DNA of 64,000 bases from Aldehydirespirator sp963662645 (GTDB taxonomy: Bacteria; Actinomycetota; Acidimicrobiia; Acidimicrobiales; Aldehydirespiratoraceae). Position numbers and translations under genes: made by a program. Below the pieces are notes generated by a model. It was not told where the DNA came from, did no database searches, and was given only the letters and a program-made list of their open reading frames with translations. This document shows positions 26,767 to 34,679 of this stretch, piece after piece; positions within the stretch are counted from its first letter, which is position 1; every line of letters begins with the position of its first letter. The DNA lies in contig OY759762.1 of assembly GCA_963662645.2 (NCBI GenBank), positions 1,302,001 through 1,366,000 on the forward strand, read 5' to 3'.

Positions 26767-26952
26767 TCACCAGCTCGCCTTCTTCACACCGGGCAACTCC
26801 CCGGCGTGGGCCAGGTCGCGCAGGCAGATACGGCACAGGCTGAACTTCCTGTACACGGAGCGAGGCCGGCCGCAGACACGGCACCGCGTGTAGGCCCGCA
26901 CCTTGAACTTGGGGGTGCGTTGCTGCTTCTCCCTCAGAGCCTTCTTGGCCAT
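26767..26952 (-). CDS. rpsN: 30S ribosomal protein S14, zinc-binding type
   Basis: 61 aa, short S14 form (type Z). Two CxxC pairs: RCRVCGR and CRICLRDLAH, giving a four-cysteine zinc site. Sits in the standard place between rplE and rpsH. Confidence 0.97.
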   Translation of the reverse strand: MAKKALREKQQRTPKFKVRAYTRCRVCGRPRSVYRKFSLCRICLRDLAHAGELPGVKKASW

Positions 26953-26955
26953 CGC

Positions 26956-27525
26956 TCATTGCCCCTCTCGCCGGAACGGAAACCCGAACGCCTCCAGGAG
27001 CGCCCGGCCCTCGGTGTCCGACTTGGCTGTGGTGACGATCGTGATGTCCATCCCCCGGGTGGCGTCGACCGTGTCGTAGTCGATTTCCGGGAAGATGAGC
27101 TGTTCGGTGATTCCGAACGTATAGTTTCCGCTGCCGTCGAAGGACCTCAGCGGCAGGCCGCGGAAGTCGCGGACACGAGGGATGGCCAGCGTGATGAGCC
27201 GGTCGAAGAACTCGTACATGCGGTCGCCGCGCAGTGTGACCTTGCATCCGATAGCCATGCCGGTGCGCAGCTTGAAGCTGGCCAGGGACCGCTTGGCCCG
27301 GGTGATGACCGGCTTCTGACCCGAGATCACCGCCAGGTCGGCCAGCGCGCCCTCCAGCAGCTTCGCCTGGGTAATGGCCCCGCCGACGCCCATGTTGACC
27401 ACGATCTTGGTGAGCTGGGGCACCATCATCACGTTGGACAGCCCCAACTGCTCGACCAGCGCGGGCTTGATCTCGGTGTCGAACGCGGTGCGGAGCCGCG
27501 GCCGGTAGTCAGTTGCAGTGCTCAC
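26956..27525 (-). CDS. rplE: 50S ribosomal protein L5
   Basis: 189 aa; 5S rRNA partner. Motifs: MMVPQLTKIVVNMGVG, GQKPVITRAKRSLASFKLR, VTLRGDRMYEFFDRL, NYTFGITEQLIFPEIDYD. GTG start at 27525 overlaps the rplX stop as GTGA, so coupling to rplX should occur. Confidence 0.97.
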   Translation of the reverse strand: MSTATDYRPRLRTAFDTEIKPALVEQLGLSNVMMVPQLTKIVVNMGVGGAITQAKLLEGALADLAVISGQKPVITRAKRSLASFKLRTGMAIGCKVTLRGDRMYEFFDRLITLAIPRVRDFRGLPLRSFDGSGNYTFGITEQLIFPEIDYDTVDATRGMDITIVTTAKSDTEGRALLEAFGFPFRREGQ

Positions 27526-27871
27526 AGGTCGGCTCCCGTGCGGCGGCATATGCGGACCTTGGCACCCTCGGGCGTGAACCGGTAGCCGACCCGGGTCGGC
27601 TTGCCGTCGGTCGGGCTCACCAGGGCGACGTTGGATGCGTCGATGGGCATCGCCTTGTCGATGATGCCTCCCTGCTGGACGTTGCGCGTGGGCGCCTGGT
27701 GCCGCTTGGCGACGTTCACGCCCTCGACGATCACCTTGCCCGCGGCGGGCATGACCCGTTCGACCGTGCCCTCCAGGCCGGCGTCCTTGCCGACAGCACC
27801 ACGACGCGGTCGCCCTTGAGGATCTTCATGGAGCGCCGGGGCGGTCGGGAGCGCTTTGCGCTTCTGGCCAT
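27522..27871 (-). CDS. rplX: 50S ribosomal protein L24, with apparent -1 bp frameshift
   Basis: The C-terminal part (MPAAGKVIVEGVNVAKRHQAP..., PTRVGYRF, GAKVRICRRTGADL) is normal L24. The N-terminal part (MKILKGDRVVVLS, from ATG 27829, or 14 codons earlier from ATG 27871) is in another frame. One missing base near 27789-27793, in GTGCTGTCGGCAAGGAC, breaks them apart; adding one G restores VVVLSGKDAGLEGTVERVMPAAG and a 116-aa protein. L24 is needed for assembly, and both stop/start overlaps are intact, so a sequencing or assembly error is most likely; a real frameshift cannot be excluded. Confidence 0.88.
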
Positions 27872-27922
27872 CTACAGCACCTCCGGCACCAGCGACACGA
27901 TGCGCATGAACCTCTCGACCAT
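27872..27922 (-). other. Duplicated rplN 3' end as bridging mini-ORF (16 codons)
   Basis: MVERFMRIVSLVPEVL, exactly between rplN and rplX: rplN ends TAG and ATG follows at once; the mini-ORF ends TAG and ATG of rplX follows at once. Its last 12 codons copy FMRIVSLAPEVL-stop of L14; differences are three synonymous third-base changes and one Ala-to-Val. Confidence 0.75.
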
Positions 27923-28291
27923 CTAAAGGACCTCCGGTGCCAGAGACACGATGCGCATGAACTGCTTGTCGCGGAGCTCGCGGCCCACCGGCCCGAAGAT
28001 GCGGGTGCCCCGGGGCTGGTCCTGCTCGTTGATCAGGACCGCGGCGTTCTCGTCGAAGCGGATGTAGCTGCCGTCGCCCCGCCGCTTCTCCTTGCGGGTG
28101 CGCACCACGACGCAGCGGACGAGGTCGCCCTTGCGGACCTGCGCGCCGGGGATGGCGTCCTTGACGGTGGCCACGAACACGTCACCGACAGAGGCATAGC
28201 GGCGCCTGGAGCCGCCGAGCACCTTGATGCACAGCACCTCCTTGGCGCCGGAGTTGTCGGCGACGCGCAGCCGGGACTCCTGCTGGATCAT
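27923..28291 (-). CDS. rplN: 50S ribosomal protein L14
   Basis: 122 aa, the standard length. MIQQESRLRVADNSGAKEV, VLGGSRRRYASVGDVFVATV, GTRIFGPVGRELRDK and FMRIVSLAPEVL. ATG at 28291 overlaps the stop of a mini-ORF that resembles its own N-terminus. Confidence 0.98.
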   Translation of the reverse strand: MIQQESRLRVADNSGAKEVLCIKVLGGSRRRYASVGDVFVATVKDAIPGAQVRKGDLVRCVVVRTRKEKRRGDGSYIRFDENAAVLINEQDQPRGTRIFGPVGRELRDKQFMRIVSLAPEVL

Positions 28292-28326
28292 CTGACCCGC
28301 TCCCCGAAGCTCTGCTGCCGGATCAC
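28288..28326 (-). other. Mini-ORF resembling the L14 N-terminus (12 codons)
   Basis: VIRQQSFGERVR against MIQQESRLRV of rplN (GTGATCCGGCAGCAGAGC versus ATGATCCAGCAGGAGTCC). Its GTG overlaps the rpsQ stop (GTGA) and its TGA overlaps the rplN ATG (ATGA), leaving no untranslated gap. Confidence 0.65.
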
Positions 28327-28601
28327 TTGGCACGCTCCACGATCTCCACAACGCGCCAGCGCTTGGTCTTGGACAGCGGCCGCGTCTCGGCCACCCGTAC
28401 GAGGTCGCCCACGCCCAGTTCGTTCCCGGCGTCGTGGACAGCCAGGCGGGTCGTGCGCTGCACCGTCTTGTCATAGCGCGGGTGGCGCACCCGCTCCGTG
28501 GCCTCGACGATCACCGTCTTGTCCATGCGGTCGGAGACCACGACACCCTCGCGCACCTTGCGGCGGTTGCCCCGCGGCTCTGAGCCTTCGACCATCGTCA
28601 T
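28323..28601 (-). CDS. rpsQ: 30S ribosomal protein S17
   Basis: 92 aa. Motifs: REGVVVSDRMDKTVIVEATERVRHP (seen in parts), DAGNELGVGDLVRVAETRPLSKTKRWRVVEI. ATG overlaps the rpmC stop as ATGA. Confidence 0.97.
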   Translation of the reverse strand: MTMVEGSEPRGNRRKVREGVVVSDRMDKTVIVEATERVRHPRYDKTVQRTTRLAVHDAGNELGVGDLVRVAETRPLSKTKRWRVVEIVERAK

Positions 28602-28825
28602 CTCCCCTCGGCCACGAGCTCTGCCTCCGCGGCCGCTATCTCGCGGGCCCGCAGCTCGGTGAGCACGCGAGCGATGTCGCGGCGCACCTGCTTGAGGCGG
28701 GCCGGGTTGTCCAGCTGGCCGGTGGCGAACTGGAAGCGCAGATTGAACAGCTCCTCCTTCGCCTCCGACAAGCGTTCGATCAAATCGGTATCGCCGAGAT
28801 CGGTAAGGGCCTTGGCGCGGGCCAC
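28598..28825 (-). CDS. rpmC: 50S ribosomal protein L29
   Basis: 75 aa from a GTG that shares its last... first base with the rplP stop region (TAGTG). Core: DTDLIERLSEAKEELFNLRFQ, FATGQLDNPARLKQVRRDIAR, all typical of L29. The C-terminus is an Ala/Glu-rich helix. The GTG start hides it from ATG-only searches. Confidence 0.95.
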   Translation of the reverse strand: MARAKALTDLGDTDLIERLSEAKEELFNLRFQFATGQLDNPARLKQVRRDIARVLTELRAREIAAAEAELVAEGR

Positions 28826-29235
28826 TAGAACCCCTCGTCCCGGGAGATGAAGCGGGCCTTCATGGGCAGCTTCTGGATGGCCCGGTCGATGGCGCCCCGC
28901 GCGATGGTCTCGTCGTGGTAGGACAGCTCGAACAGGACGCGGCCGGGTCGCACAACCGCCACCCAGTGCTCGGGATTCCCCTTGCCCGAGCCCATCCGTG
29001 TCTCGGCTGGCTTCTTGGTCACGGGCTTGTCGGGGAAGACGTTGATCCACACTTTGCCGCCCCGCTTGATGTGGCGCGTCATGGCCACACGGGCGGCCTC
29101 GATCTGGCGGGACGTCAGCCACCCCGGCTCGAGGGCCTGGATACCGAAATCGCCGTGGGCGACCTCGGTGCGCCCCTTCGACACACCCTTGGTGCGTCCC
29201 CGGTGGTGCTTGCGATGGCGGACCTTGCGCGGCAT
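28825..29235 (-). CDS. rplP: 50S ribosomal protein L16
   Basis: 136 aa. MPRKVRHRKHHRGR, GDFGIQALEPGWLTSRQIEAAR, RGGKVWINVFPDKPVTKKPAE and GSGKGNPEHWVAVV are diagnostic. The ATG at 29235 is preceded in frame by GTG and TTG codons, so a start two codons earlier is possible. Confidence 0.97.
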   Translation of the reverse strand: MPRKVRHRKHHRGRTKGVSKGRTEVAHGDFGIQALEPGWLTSRQIEAARVAMTRHIKRGGKVWINVFPDKPVTKKPAETRMGSGKGNPEHWVAVVRPGRVLFELSYHDETIARGAIDRAIQKLPMKARFISRDEGF

Positions 29236-29254
29236 CAACACGGCGGTGCTCTTC

Positions 29255-30154
29255 TCAGTCGTCGCCGGGGCGGAAGTGCGGCGTCTCGTGGTGCTCGCGG
29301 GTGGAGGCCTCGATGGCGGCCTCCTCGTCGAGCAGTTTCTCGAACTCCGGGTCGGCCTCGCCGATGAGGGGCGCCGGCTCCTCGTCGACCATGTCGTCGG
29401 TGAACTCGCGGCGCCGGGCCGCCGACGACGAGACGATCTTGCGGGGCCGGGCGCCGGGTCCGGACGTCTCTCCCGCGGCCATGGCAGCCTCCTTCGAGGC
29501 CTTGTCCTCCGAGAGCGTCTTGTAGGGCAGGATGTCGCCCTTGTAGAGCCACACCTTCACACCGATCCGGCCGTAGGTGGTGCGGGCCTCGCGAAAGCCG
29601 TAGTCCACATCGGCCCGCAGGGTGTGCAGCGGCACCCGTCCCTCGCGGTACCACTCGGTGCGGGCCATCTCCGAGCCGCCCAGCCGACCCGAGCACTGCA
29701 CCCGGATTCCCAGTGCACCGGCCCGCTGGGCGTTCTGCACCGCCCGCTTCATCGCCCGGCGGAAGGCCACGCGGCCGGTGAGCTGGTCGGCGACGCCCTG
29801 GGCAATGAGGGCAGCGTCGAGTTCGGGCTGCTTGATCTCCTGGATGTTGAGCTGCACCCGGGGGTTGCCGCTGATCTCGGTGAGGCCGGCCCGCAGCCGA
29901 TCGGCCTCGGCGCCCCGGCGGCCGATCACGATGCCGGGCCGCGCCGTGTGCACGTCAACTCGCAGGCGATCGCGGGTGCGCTCCACCTCCACGCGGCTGA
30001 TGGCCGCATGGGGCAGCTCGGTCATCAGGAAGTCGCGGATCTTCCAGTCCTCGATGACGTTGTCCGCGTACTCCTTGCGGTCGGCGAACCAGCGGCTCTT
30101 CCACTCGGTGGTAACTCCCAGGCGGAACCCGTAGGGGTTGACCTTCTGACCCAT
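29255..30154 (-). CDS. rpsC: 30S ribosomal protein S3, with acidic C-terminal extension
   Basis: 299 aa. KH domain with PGIVIGRRGAEADRLR; MGQKVNPYGFRLGV N-terminus; C-terminal domain with GRLGGSEMARTEWYREGRVP and IGVKVWLYKGDILPY. About 85 residues follow the normal end, rich in Glu/Asp and ending HHETPHFRPGDD. S3 tails vary among actinobacteria. Start overlaps the rplV stop as TGATG. Confidence 0.97.
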   Translation of the reverse strand: MGQKVNPYGFRLGVTTEWKSRWFADRKEYADNVIEDWKIRDFLMTELPHAAISRVEVERTRDRLRVDVHTARPGIVIGRRGAEADRLRAGLTEISGNPRVQLNIQEIKQPELDAALIAQGVADQLTGRVAFRRAMKRAVQNAQRAGALGIRVQCSGRLGGSEMARTEWYREGRVPLHTLRADVDYGFREARTTYGRIGVKVWLYKGDILPYKTLSEDKASKEAAMAAGETSGPGARPRKIVSSSAARRREFTDDMVDEEPAPLIGEADPEFEKLLDEEAAIEASTREHHETPHFRPGDD

Positions 30155-30831
30155 CAGCCGCTCCCGTCAGCCTTGTCATACTTTTCGGCGCCGGACCCTT
30201 CAACGTCTTCGATGTCGGCGTCGTCGATGTCGGTGTCGTCGGTGTCGGTGTCGCCGGCCATGGCGGCCTCGGTGGCCTCAACCACAGCCGCGGCCTGGGC
30301 TTCGACGTCGGCTTCCGCTCCCACGGCCACTTCCTCGGCCTGCTCTCCGGATGCCGCTTCATCCTGTCGGTCCGCGGCACGGGACCGGGCCACCCGTCGG
30401 CGCCGGGCCTCTGCCGCCGCGATGCCGCGCTGCGACTGCCGGGCCCGCACCTTCTCGAGCGTCTCGGGGTCATAACGGCTGACGATCACCGTGATGTGGC
30501 ACGTGCGCTTGCGAATGCGAGTGGCCCGTCCCCGGGCTCGGGGCCGCCACCGCTTGAGAGTGGGCCCCTCATCGGCGTAGCAGGCCGAGACGTACAGCTC
30601 GTCAATGTCGAGGCCGTCGTTGTGCTCGGCGTTGGCGAGGGCCGAGTCCAGGACCTTGCTGATGGGCCGGGCCACATCGCGCTCCGAGAAGGCGAGGATG
30701 TCCTGCGCGTCGGCGCAGCTCCTGCCCCGGATGAGGTCGAGAACCTCGCGGGCCTTGTAGGCCGAGGTGCGCACGTAGGAGGCTCTTGCCCGCGTTCCGG
30801 GACGCTCATTGGTCTTGGTCCCGACCATCAT
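30154..30831 (-). CDS. rplV: 50S ribosomal protein L22, with long acidic tail
   Basis: 225 aa, twice the usual length of about 115. The L22 core (SYVRTSAYKAREVLDLIRG, NAEHNDGLDIDELYV, GPTLKRWRPRARGRATRI, RTCHITVIVS) ends near residue 120. The last roughly 105 residues pass from an Arg-rich helix to an Asp/Glu/Ala stretch with DTDTDDTDIDDADIEDVEG. L22's conserved hairpin lines the exit tunnel; such a tail would lie on the ribosome surface. ATG overlaps the rpsS stop (ATGA). Confidence 0.96.
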   Translation of the reverse strand: MMVGTKTNERPGTRARASYVRTSAYKAREVLDLIRGRSCADAQDILAFSERDVARPISKVLDSALANAEHNDGLDIDELYVSACYADEGPTLKRWRPRARGRATRIRKRTCHITVIVSRYDPETLEKVRARQSQRGIAAAEARRRRVARSRAADRQDEAASGEQAEEVAVGAEADVEAQAAAVVEATEAAMAGDTDTDDTDIDDADIEDVEGSGAEKYDKADGSG

Positions 30832-31106
30832 CGGCGCGCCCCCCGCTCCTGGCCGGCGTGGAACCGGAATGTACGGGTCGGTGCGAACTCGCCGAGCTTG
30901 TGCCCCACCATCGACTCGGTGATGTACACCGGCACGTGCTTGCGGCCGTCGTGCACGGCCAGGGTGTGACCCACCATGTCGGGGATGATGGTGGACCGGC
31001 GCGACCACGTCTTGACCACCCTCTTCTCGTTGCGCTCGTTGAGCTCGTCGATCTTGCGCAGCAGGTGGTCGTCCACGAAGGGACCCTTCTTGAGACTGCG
31101 GGGCAT
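30828..31106 (-). CDS. rpsS: 30S ribosomal protein S19
   Basis: 92 aa. MPRSLKKGPFVDDHLLRKI, KTWSRRSTIIPDMVGHTLAVH, ITESMVGHKLGEFAPTRTF are typical. Complete. Confidence 0.98.
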   Translation of the reverse strand: MPRSLKKGPFVDDHLLRKIDELNERNEKRVVKTWSRRSTIIPDMVGHTLAVHDGRKHVPVYITESMVGHKLGEFAPTRTFRFHAGQERGARR

Positions 31107-31110
31107 GGCT

Positions 31111-31947
31111 CTACCTCCGGGTGCCGCGCCGCCGGCGGCGGCGAACGATCAGCTTGTCGGAGTCCTTCCGGCGGGCCCGAGTCCGTCCCTCGGGCTTGCC
31201 CCAGGGCGACACCGGGTGGCGTCCACCAGAGGACTTGCCCTCGCCGCCGCCGAGGGGATGGTCCACCGGGTTCATGGCCACGCCCCGCGTCTGGGGACGC
31301 ACGCCCTTCCAGCGGTTGCGGCCCGCCTTCCCGATCTTGGTTAGCTCGTGCTCGGAGTTGCCGACTTCACCGACCGTGGCCCGGCAGTCGATCGGCACCC
31401 GCCTCATTTCCGTGCTGGGCAGGCGCAGGGTGGCGAACCGGCCCTCCTTGGCCACGAGCTGCACGCTGGCGCCAGCGCTGCGGCCCATGCGGCCGCCCCC
31501 TCCCGGCTTCAGCTCGACGTTGTGAATGACCGTGCCCACCGGGATGTAGCGCAGCGCCATGGCGTTGCCGGGGCGGACCTCCGACCGGGGGCCCGACATG
31601 AGCCGGTCGCCCACCTCCAGGCCGCGGGGCGCCAGGATGTACCGCTTCTCGCCGTCGTGGTAGTGGAGCAGGGCGATGCGACACGTGCGGTTCGGGTCGT
31701 ACTCGATGGCGGCCACTGTGGCCGGAACGTTGTCCTTGGTCCGGGTGAAGTCGATCTTGCGGTAGCGCTGCTTGTGGCCGCCGCCGCGGTGCCGAGCCGT
31801 CTTGCGCCCATGGTTGTTGCGGCCGCCGGTGCTCGACTGCTTCACCAGCAGGCTGCGCTCAGGCCGCGTGCGGGTGATCTCCGAGAAGTCCGACGCGGTC
31901 TGGAAGCGACGACCGGGGCTGGACGGTTTGCGTTTGCGGATCGCCAT
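31111..31947 (-). CDS. rplB: 50S ribosomal protein L2
   Basis: 278 aa; peptidyl-transferase centre protein. Motifs: GRNNHGRKTARHRGGGHKQR, YDPNRTCRIALLHYHDG, GGGRMGRSAGASVQLVAKEG, and the catalytic-centre segment VAMNPVDHPLGGGEGKSSGG with the conserved histidine. Confidence 0.98.
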   Translation of the reverse strand: MAIRKRKPSSPGRRFQTASDFSEITRTRPERSLLVKQSSTGGRNNHGRKTARHRGGGHKQRYRKIDFTRTKDNVPATVAAIEYDPNRTCRIALLHYHDGEKRYILAPRGLEVGDRLMSGPRSEVRPGNAMALRYIPVGTVIHNVELKPGGGGRMGRSAGASVQLVAKEGRFATLRLPSTEMRRVPIDCRATVGEVGNSEHELTKIGKAGRNRWKGVRPQTRGVAMNPVDHPLGGGEGKSSGGRHPVSPWGKPEGRTRARRKDSDKLIVRRRRRRGTRR

Positions 31948-31950
31948 GGT

Positions 31951-32241
31951 TCAGGCCTCGAAGAGATCGATCGAGTCGCCCGCGGCCAGAGTGATCAGGG
32001 CGCGCTTGGTGTCGGCACGCCTGCCCCAGGTGTTGTTGCGGCGGTTGTGCCGCCGCTTGCCCTTGCGGCGCAGGGTGTTGACCTTCACTACCTCTACGTC
32101 GAAGATCGCCTCCACCGCGGCCCGGATCTCGGGCTTGGTCGCCTCCGGGGCGACGACGAAGGTGTAGACGTTGTCGGCGAGCAGCCCGTAGCTCTTCTCC
32201 GACACGACGGGCCGCAGGATCACGTCGCGGTGATCACGCAT
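31951..32241 (-). CDS. rplW: 50S ribosomal protein L23
   Basis: 96 aa; docks SRP and trigger factor at the tunnel exit. Motifs: ILRPVVSEKSYGLLADNVYTF, EVVKVNTLRRKGKRRHNRRN. ATG at 32241 lies inside the rplD end (overlap 8 bp); a GTG three codons earlier is also possible. Confidence 0.96.
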   Translation of the reverse strand: MRDHRDVILRPVVSEKSYGLLADNVYTFVVAPEATKPEIRAAVEAIFDVEVVKVNTLRRKGKRRHNRRNNTWGRRADTKRALITLAAGDSIDLFEA

Positions 32242-32926
32242 CGCCGTCACCGTCGTTGCGGGGGCCGCGATCCGCTACGTCTGCGCCACCGGTTCCGTCA
32301 CCGTCGCCCGGAGCACCGGCCCCGGTGGGCAGGGTGTCCGACGTGAACACCACCACATCGCTGTTGAGCACGTCGTAGGTGTTCAGCTCGCGGTAGTGCA
32401 GGCAGTGCACTGGCGGGAGGTTGCGGAAGCTCTTCTGGGCGTCGGAATCGTCGTCGCCCAGCACCACCAAGACCTTCCCTGTCGCTCCGATGGCGTCGAG
32501 GGCGGCCACCGCATCGCGGGTGCGGGGCTCGTCGAAGCGCCAGCGGTCCACGACGATCACGCTGCCGGAGCGAGCCCGGTCCGACAGCGCGGAGGCAAGG
32601 GCCAGACGCTTCATCTTCTTGGGAGTGCGCTGGCGGTAGTCGCGGGGCTTGGGACCGTGGGCCGCGCCGCCACCCCGCCACTGGGGCGACCTGATGGAGC
32701 CGTGACGGGCCCGACCGGTGCCCTTCTGGCGCCAGGGCTTGGCGCCGCCGCCGGCCACCTCTGCCCGGCCCTTGGTGCTGTGTGTGCCGGCCCGGCGGGC
32801 CGCGAGCTGTGCGGTGACGACCTGGTGCATCACGCCGATGTTGGGCTCCACGCCGAAGATCGAGTCGTCGAGAACGACCTCGCCGATCTTGCGGCCCTTC
32901 GGCGTCACCACTGTCACCGGCGCCAT
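32234..32926 (-). CDS. rplD: 50S ribosomal protein L4
   Basis: 230 aa. GVEPNIGVMHQVVTAQLAARR, KGTGRARHGSIRSPQWRGGG, PRDYRQRTPKKMKRLALASAL are diagnostic of L4, which lines the exit tunnel and in E. coli represses the S10 operon. The C-terminus carries a Gly/Asp-rich tail (GDGDGTGGADVADRGPRND). Confidence 0.97.
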   Translation of the reverse strand: MAPVTVVTPKGRKIGEVVLDDSIFGVEPNIGVMHQVVTAQLAARRAGTHSTKGRAEVAGGGAKPWRQKGTGRARHGSIRSPQWRGGGAAHGPKPRDYRQRTPKKMKRLALASALSDRARSGSVIVVDRWRFDEPRTRDAVAALDAIGATGKVLVVLGDDDSDAQKSFRNLPPVHCLHYRELNTYDVLNSDVVVFTSDTLPTGAGAPGDGDGTGGADVADRGPRNDGDGDA

Positions 32927-32930
32927 GGCG

Positions 32931-33566
32931 TCAGCCCTTCACCGCGTTGCGCACGACGACGGTTCCGCCCTTGGGGCCCGGCACGGCCCCCTTTACCAGT
33001 AGCACCTCGGCGTCAGCGTCGGCCTTGACCACTTCGAGGTTGAGCGTCGTAACCCGGGTGGCTCCGGCCCGGCCGGGCAGCTTCTTGCCCCTGAACACCC
33101 TTGAGGGGGTGGCACACTGGCCGACCGCTCCGGGCTTGCGGTGCACCTTGTGGGCACCGTGACCGGCGGGTTGTCCCTTGAAGCCGTGGCGTTTCATGAC
33201 GCCGGTGAAGCCTTTGCCCTTGGAGACCGCGGTCACGTCGACCTTCTCACCGGAGTCGAGCACGTCGACGCCGATCTCCTGGCCGACGGTGTAGGCGCTC
33301 ACATCTTCGAGACGGAGTTCCAGAAGGGCTCTGCCGGGGTCCACGCCGGCCCGCTGGAAGTGCCCGGCCTCCGGCTGGGTGAGTCGGGCCGGATCGACCA
33401 TTCCGTAGGTGACCTGTATAGCGCTGTAGCCGTCGTGCTCGCTGGTCTTCACCTGCACCACACGGCAGGGCGAGACGCGCAGGACGGTGACGCCAACGAC
33501 TCGGTTGTCGTCGTCCCACACCTGGGTCATGCCGACCTTGGTGCCGACGATCGCCTTTGTGGCCAT
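32931..33566 (-). CDS. rplC: 50S ribosomal protein L3
   Basis: 211 aa; starts MATKAIVGTKVGMTQVWDD. Core: VSKGKGFTGVMKRHGFKGQPAGHGAHK (in parts) and GAVGQCATPSRVFRGKKLPG. Normally rpsJ lies just upstream; here 5.7 kb of other DNA separates them, so this block needs its own promoter. Confidence 0.98.
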   Translation of the reverse strand: MATKAIVGTKVGMTQVWDDDNRVVGVTVLRVSPCRVVQVKTSEHDGYSAIQVTYGMVDPARLTQPEAGHFQRAGVDPGRALLELRLEDVSAYTVGQEIGVDVLDSGEKVDVTAVSKGKGFTGVMKRHGFKGQPAGHGAHKVHRKPGAVGQCATPSRVFRGKKLPGRAGATRVTTLNLEVVKADADAEVLLVKGAVPGPKGGTVVVRNAVKG

Positions 33567-33609
33567 GGGCCTCGTCCTGACATTTGGGCGCGAGCGCCGC
33601 TCACGCGAA

Positions 33610-33638
33610 CGCTCCGCTCGGGCTTGCCCGGCGGAGCG
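33610..33638 (-). promoter_or_regulatory. Leader hairpin upstream of rplC
   Basis: CGCTCCGC-T-CGGGC-TT-GCCCG-GCGGAGCG forms a 13-bp stem with one bulged base, about 45 bp before the rplC ATG. It could be part of an r-protein leader or attenuator. A TACACT hexamer near 33756 (minus) is a possible -10; no good -35 is seen. Confidence 0.4.
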
Positions 33639-33887
33639 GCGACTCGGTTGTGCCGCACGGTTCCCCCGCGATTACCCCACTGGGGATCCCACAAGGGCCT
33701 GTGCGGACGTCGATTCGTACTCGCCCCGGAAGGCCCGAGGCGAACCGCGGAGTGTACCGGCCCCCACCCCACCCCCCAACCCCTGAGCGGCCGGGCTTTG
33801 CTGCGGGCCGGACGCGCTGGTGGGCGCGCCGCCGGTCGGCCCGAAGAGGCCAGATGCAAGGCCCCAGGCGACCAGATGAGCAGAAGG

Positions 33888-34087
33888 TCAGGTACCCCAG
33901 TGGTTCGTCTGGTACTCGAGCATGTCGTCGCCATGGAGTTGTTTGGTGGCGTTACCGGTGCGGACCCGGAACTCCGTGGGGACGGTGCCTCCCTCATGGG
34001 GCTTTGCGAAGACGGGTTTGCGCGACGACGACGCCGAAACGACGCAGATCTCCGTGTCGTGGGCACGCTCGAAGCCGATGTAGACGG
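33888..34087 (-). pseudogene. Remnant of an AlbA_2/COG2865-like protein (C-terminus only)
   Basis: The minus-strand frame DTEICVVSASSSRKPVFAKP ... EFRVRTGNATKQLHGDDML ... NHW resembles the C-terminal end of divergent-AAA (AlbA_2) proteins, which often end FYVRxGNSTRxL...EYxxxxW. Nothing upstream in the frame looks related. The rest of the 585-bp gap (33567-34151) holds the rplC leader and, at 34088-34155 on the plus strand, a short frame LTGDPEVLYEAKIWARPE that may be another fragment. Confidence 0.4.
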
Positions 34088-34151
34088 AGGAGTACCGGCT
34101 GACCGGCGACCCGGAGGTCCTGTACGAGGCCAAGATCTGGGCGAGGCCGGA

Positions 34152-34370
34152 ATGACGGACGCGGAGATCCCCGGCTCCCCGGAGGACCCCCGTCCCACCC
34201 CGGACCTCGTGACGGGGGAGGCTGGCGAGCGGCTGGCGAGGGCCTACCGTAGCTGGCGGGCGAGCGGCTACGACCGGCGGCTCGCTCCGACAGCGCACCC
34301 GGACGAGGAGCTTCAGGCCGCGTACGACGCCTACGCCCGCGGCGACTGGCCGCCCGACGGTGAGTCGTGA
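34152..34370 (+). CDS. Hypothetical protein, 72 aa
   Basis: MTDAEIPGSPEDPRP... with a charged helical centre (GERLARAYRSWRASGYDRRL) and DEELQAAYDAYARGDWPP at the end. I do not recognise the family. It is coupled to the next gene by a GTGA overlap, forming a two-gene unit in the insertion between rplC and rpsJ. Its ATG overlaps a TGA ending a short preceding frame. Confidence 0.5.
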   Translation: MTDAEIPGSPEDPRPTPDLVTGEAGERLARAYRSWRASGYDRRLAPTAHPDEELQAAYDAYARGDWPPDGES

Positions 34371-34627
34371 CTTGGGCGGTCGGCTGGCGCAACGGCGACG
34401 ACGGCTTCCTCGCGCTCGGCACCGATCCGGCGCTGCTCGCCGTCTACCGCGTGACCGGGGCCATCCGAGACCCGTACGCCCTGCATACGACCCGACTGCT
34501 GTTCCCCAGCTGTCTGCGGTGGATGCCCCATGCCGAGCCGGTGCTCGACCTGGATGAGATCAGCGAGGCGGCCCGAGCGAGGCTGGCGGGCAGGATCATG
34601 ATGAGGAGCAAGCTGCAGGGCTTCTGA
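34367..34627 (+). CDS. Hypothetical protein, 86 aa
   Basis: GTG start overlapping the preceding stop. Sequence VTWAVGWRNGDDGFLALG, LLAVYRVTGAIRDPYALH, ending RIMMRSKLQGF. Compact, no membrane segment, two tryptophans near the start; no recognised family. The pairing of two small overlapping genes would fit a toxin-antitoxin or phage accessory module, but nothing in the sequence proves it. Confidence 0.45.
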   Translation: MTWAVGWRNGDDGFLALGTDPALLAVYRVTGAIRDPYALHTTRLLFPSCLRWMPHAEPVLDLDEISEAARARLAGRIMMRSKLQGF

Positions 34628-34679
34628 CGGGCGGGGCAGTCGAGGCCCGGCGGCGGGCCCTCAAGCAGCGCCTGACCCG

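Noticed and set aside
27785..27795. Programmed frameshifting in rplX
   Set aside because: No slippery heptamer or stimulatory hairpin that I can see, and rplX is not known for recoding; sequencing error is simpler.
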